Below, piece after piece: positions 1 to 5,218 of a stretch of 5,218 bases of DNA (position 1 is its first letter; each line of letters begins with the position of its first letter). The position numbers and the translations under genes were made by a program. This DNA is from Enterococcus faecalis_A (GTDB taxonomy: Bacteria > Bacillota > Bacilli > Lactobacillales > Enterococcaceae). Under the pieces are notes generated by a model. It was not told the origin of the DNA and searched no databases. It saw nothing but the letters and a program-made list of their open reading frames with translations. The DNA is taken from assembly GCA_051295955.1 (NCBI GenBank), contig JBPDWA010000012.1, forward strand, positions 1 to 5,218. The letters run 5' to 3'.

Positions 1-9
1 AAAAAGTTG

Positions 10-45
10 TTGACAAATAACAAACGAGGTGGTAAGATATAGAAG
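10..45 (+). promoter_or_regulatory. rrn promoter P1 (sigma-A type)
   Basis: A perfect -35 hexamer TTGACA (10-15) is followed after 17 bp by TAAGAT (33-38), which matches the TATAAT consensus at four of six positions. The likely start is the G at 45, seven bases past the -10, though G42 and the A residues nearby are possible. Firmicute rRNA promoters often start with G and are then tuned by the GTP pool during the stringent response; that link is inferred here, not shown. Only nine bases lie upstream, so an UP element or further promoter cannot be judged. The P1 transcript would pass through the hairpin at 48-65 and through P2. Confidence 0.85.
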
Positions 46-47
46 TT

Positions 48-65
48 GTCGCAGCCGCATGCGAC
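48..65 (+). other. Hairpin in the P1-P2 interval
   Basis: GTCGCA (48-53) and TGCGAC (60-65) are exact reverse complements around a 6-nt loop. The right arm GCGAC (61-65) is also followed one base later by GTCGC (67-71), giving a second overlapping inverted repeat. It is GC-rich compared with the AT-rich DNA around it. It has no U-tract after it, so it is not an intrinsic terminator. It would sit at the very 5' end of P1 transcripts, where it could protect the end or affect promoter escape. No function is established. Confidence 0.45.
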
Positions 66-110
66 AGTCGCCAGTAACTGCATCCATCTGAACAATCTTT
101 TGAAAAGTTC

Positions 111-146
111 TTGACAATTCTTTAGAAGTTCGCTAAGATATAAAAG
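111..146 (+). promoter_or_regulatory. rrn promoter P2 (sigma-A type)
   Basis: TTGACA (111-116) and TAAGAT (134-139) are separated by 17 bp, and the probable start is G146, seven bases past the -10. The core repeats P1 at exactly 101 bp distance: 14 of 15 bases of the -35 block (103-117 against 2-16) agree, and the -10 block continues as TAAGATATA in both. The 20 bp upstream are A/T-rich, which would suit an UP element. P2 gives the shortest leader, about 160 nt before mature 16S. Tandem promoters of this kind are usual for Firmicute rrn operons. Confidence 0.88.
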
Positions 147-161
147 TTGCTGTAAGGCGAT

Positions 162-205
162 GTAGACCTTTGAAAACTGAACAAAGTAAGACGAACCAAA
201 TGTGT
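162..205 (+). other. 16S processing stalk, 5' strand
   Basis: This leader segment is complementary to 1884-1926 downstream of 16S. By eye, 162-171 pairs with 1917-1926 (including one G-U), 172/1916 is a mismatch, and 173-196 pairs with 1891-1915 with one bulged base at about 1898. After a small internal loop (197-199 against 1890), 200-205 pairs with 1884-1889. That makes about 40 base pairs. Such a stalk loops out pre-16S and is the standard substrate for RNase III; the exact cut sites cannot be read from sequence. Confidence 0.88.
165..181 (+). promoter_or_regulatory. boxA-like antitermination element in the leader
   Basis: The segment GACCTTTGAAAAC (165-177) resembles the CTTTGAAAAC core found in leaders and 16S-23S spacers of Firmicute rrn operons, which is treated as the boxA site recognised by NusB/NusE for rRNA antitermination. 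It differs from the E. coli form (TGCTCTTTAACA), so the assignment rests on position and family resemblance. It overlaps the 5' strand of the 16S processing stalk, so antitermination factor binding and pairing with the spacer would be successive events on the same bases. Confidence 0.55.
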
Positions 206-210
206 AGGGC

Positions 211-230
211 GTCTTGATTCAATTCAAGAC
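211..230 (+). other. Leader hairpin upstream of 16S
   Basis: GTCTTGA (211-217) and TCAAGAC (224-230) form a perfect 7-bp stem with a 6-nt loop. It lies just inside the processing stalk and would remain on the precursor fragment between the RNase III cut and the mature 16S 5' end. Leader hairpins here are common in rrn operons and may help folding or final 5' trimming. No specific role can be read from the sequence. Confidence 0.6.
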
Positions 231-280
231 AACAACCATTTTTAACAAGCAAGCAATATGCTAGCAACCAAATTGAGCTA

Positions 281-298
281 AACAATCGCAAGATTGTT
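281..298 (+). other. GCAA-tetraloop hairpin just before 16S
   Basis: AACAATC (281-287) and GATTGTT (292-298) form a 7-bp stem closed by the GNRA-type loop GCAA (288-291). Five bases later there is a run of five T (304-308) that overlaps the mature 16S 5' end. The layout looks superficially like an intrinsic terminator, but the stem has only two G-C pairs and the operon continues, so I read it as a leader structure next to the 16S 5' maturation site. Confidence 0.6.
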
Positions 299-305
299 CG
301 AACTT

Positions 306-1871
<1,566 letters not shown>

Positions 1872-1883
1872 AATATTACGGAA

Positions 1884-1926
1884 ACACATCGTTCGTCTTT
1901 ACTTTGTTCAGTTTTGAGAGGTCTAC
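1884..1926 (+). other. 16S processing stalk, 3' strand
   Basis: This is the complement of leader bases 162-205 (about 40 pairs, one mismatch, one bulge, one small internal loop). It starts 17 nt past the 16S 3' end, so RNase III cutting would leave a short 3' tail for trimming. The distal end can fold alternatively on itself: TGAGAG (1915-1920) is complementary to CTCTCA (1926-1931) around a 5-nt loop. That local hairpin would form first during transcription and would have to open for the lowest ten pairs of the stalk. Confidence 0.87.
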
Positions 1927-1931
1927 TCTCA

Positions 1932-2028
1932 NNNNNNNNNNNNNNNNNNNNNNNNNNNNNNNNNNNNNNNNNNNNNNNNNNNNNNNNNNNNNNNNNNNNN
2001 NNNNNNNNNNNNNNNNNNNNNNNNNNNN
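1932..2028. other. Assembly gap (97 Ns)
   Basis: Ninety-seven undetermined bases lie inside the 16S-23S spacer, the part of the operon that usually varies between rrn copies. The likely cause is disagreement or collapse between copies during assembly. The length is not the common placeholder of 100, so it may be an estimate. Expected hidden content is a CTTTGAAAACTGGAT-like boxA and the 5' arm of the 23S stem; a tRNA-Ala of about 73-76 nt would fit only tightly if 97 is the true size. Confidence 0.97.
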
Positions 2029-2039
2029 CTGCTTATTTA

Positions 2040-2074
2040 TTGATGAACCTTCTATCGCTAGAAGAAGTCATCAA
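2040..2074 (+). other. Two-tier hairpin in the spacer before 23S
   Basis: An outer stem TTGATGA (2040-2046) with TCATCAA (2068-2074) encloses an inner stem CTTCTA (2049-2054) with TAGAAG (2059-2064) and a TCGC loop. The two are separated by a small internal loop (2047-2048 against 2065-2067). This gives 13 base pairs in total, all Watson-Crick. Its right side can instead pair with the 23S-5S spacer (2061-2065 with 5049-5053 and 2070-2074 with 5040-5044), so it may be a transient fold that gives way to 23S end pairing. No named family is recognised. Confidence 0.65.
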
Positions 2075-2078
2075 GACC

Positions 2079-2092
2079 CAACCGTAAGGTTG
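2079..2092 (+). other. GNRA hairpin next to the 23S 5' end
   Basis: CAACC (2079-2083) and GGTTG (2088-2092) form a 5-bp stem with the GNRA loop GTAA (2084-2087), four bases before the mature 23S start. It could stack on 23S helix 1 and mark the 5' maturation site, where Mini-III acts in Bacillus. The bases AACC (2080-2083) can also pair with GGTT (5033-5036) after 23S, so two states are possible. Confidence 0.55.
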
Positions 2093-2096
2093 ATAA

Positions 2097-5008
<2,912 letters not shown>

Positions 5009-5102
5009 AGCATGGATAAGTAAAAGCACCTTGGTTATTTTGATTCTGTCTTCCATCCAGTTTTGAGTGAATGAACATTCAACTCAATAGTACCAACACC
5101 AG
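5009..5102 (+). other. 23S-5S spacer
   Basis: The 94-nt spacer has no gene. TGGAT (5013-5017) can pair with ATCCA (5055-5059). GGTT (5033-5036), TTGAT (5040-5044) and TCTTC (5049-5053) can pair with bases just upstream of 23S. The block ATCCAGTTTTGA (5055-5066) shares CAGTTTTGAG (5058-5067) with the 16S stalk strand at 1909-1918. It is the exact complement of a TCAAAACTGGAT sequence that is not present in the readable spacer, which suggests that its partner lies in the N gap. Confidence 0.85.
5063..5087 (+). other. Hairpin upstream of 5S rRNA
   Basis: TTGAGT (5063-5068) pairs with ACTCAA (5082-5087), and GAAT (5069-5072) pairs with ATTC (5077-5080), with A5081 bulged and a GAAC loop. That is about 10 base pairs. 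It stands between the 23S processing arm and 5S and could separate the two maturation events. It is followed by ATAG rather than a U-tract, so it is not a terminator. Confidence 0.6.
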
Positions 5103-5218
5103 TGTGGTGGCGATAGCGAGAAGGATACACCTGTTCCCATGCCGAACACAGAAGTTAAGCTTCTTAGCGCCGATTGTAGTGAAGGGTTTCCCTTTGTGAG
5201 AGTAGGACGTCGCCACGC
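5103..5218 (+). rRNA. rrf: 5S ribosomal RNA
   Basis: This is a complete 116-nt 5S rRNA of the Firmicute type, with the conserved block CCCATGCCGAACACAGAAGT at 5136-5155. The terminal helix closes over ten pairs: 5103-5112 with 5208-5217, including G-U pairs at 5103/5217, 5108/5212 and 5110/5210, leaving C5218 as a 3' overhang. It binds uL18, uL5 and bL25 in the central protuberance of the 50S subunit, and in Bacillus its precursor is matured by RNase M5. The window stops at its last base, so the operon terminator and any following tRNA genes are not seen. Confidence 0.96.

Noticed and set aside
2029..2096. A possible tRNA gene in the readable spacer before 23S
   Set aside because: The hairpins do not make a cloverleaf, and no T-loop motif (GGTTCGANTCC type) or acceptor stem is present.
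5063..5087. Terminator between 23S and 5S
   Set aside because: No U-tract follows the hairpin and 5S rRNA is only 15 bases downstream.

Overview
This window is one ribosomal RNA (rrn) operon, read entirely on the + strand. It runs from two tandem promoters through 16S, an internal spacer with an assembly gap, 23S and a short spacer to 5S rRNA, whose last base is the last base of the window. The sequence points to a low-GC Gram-positive of the order Lactobacillales, most likely Enterococcus. The V1/V2 helices, the 16S length of about 1562 nt, the 23S text and the 5S text all read like Enterococcus. From memory, the V1/V2 segment is closest to the casseliflavus/gallinarum group, but the late variable helix near 1577-1609 does not match what I remember of that group, so I stop at genus level.

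Layout: P1 (TTGACA at 10-15, TAAGAT at 33-38) and P2 (TTGACA at 111-116, TAAGAT at 134-139) lie exactly 101 bp apart and share the same core. A leader of about 160 nt follows, with a boxA-like element, the 5' strand of the 16S processing stalk and two local hairpins. 16S rRNA spans about 306-1867. The 16S-23S spacer spans about 1868-2096 and contains the 3' strand of the 16S stalk, 97 Ns (1932-2028) and two hairpins. No tRNA gene is visible, but one could be hidden or collapsed in the Ns. 23S rRNA spans about 2097-5008, a 94-nt spacer follows, and 5S rRNA spans 5103-5218. The terminator and any downstream tRNA cluster lie outside the window.

The parts form one transcription and processing unit. 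Both promoters make a single precursor. The leader pairs with the 16S-23S spacer over about 40 base pairs, which loops out 16S and makes the double-stranded substrate expected for RNase III. The 23S ends pair with each other through helix 1, and 5S closes through a 10-bp terminal helix. The drug-contact and catalytic positions that I could place by aligned motifs (A1408, A1492, A1493 in 16S; A1067, A2058, A2059, A2451, A2503, G2576, A2602 and A2660 in 23S, E. coli numbering) all carry the usual base.

There is no protein-coding gene that I can support. All open reading frames in the window are shadows of rRNA. I found no new biological system here. The observations worth a second look concern the N gap, alternative RNA pairings in the spacers, and the duplicated promoters.
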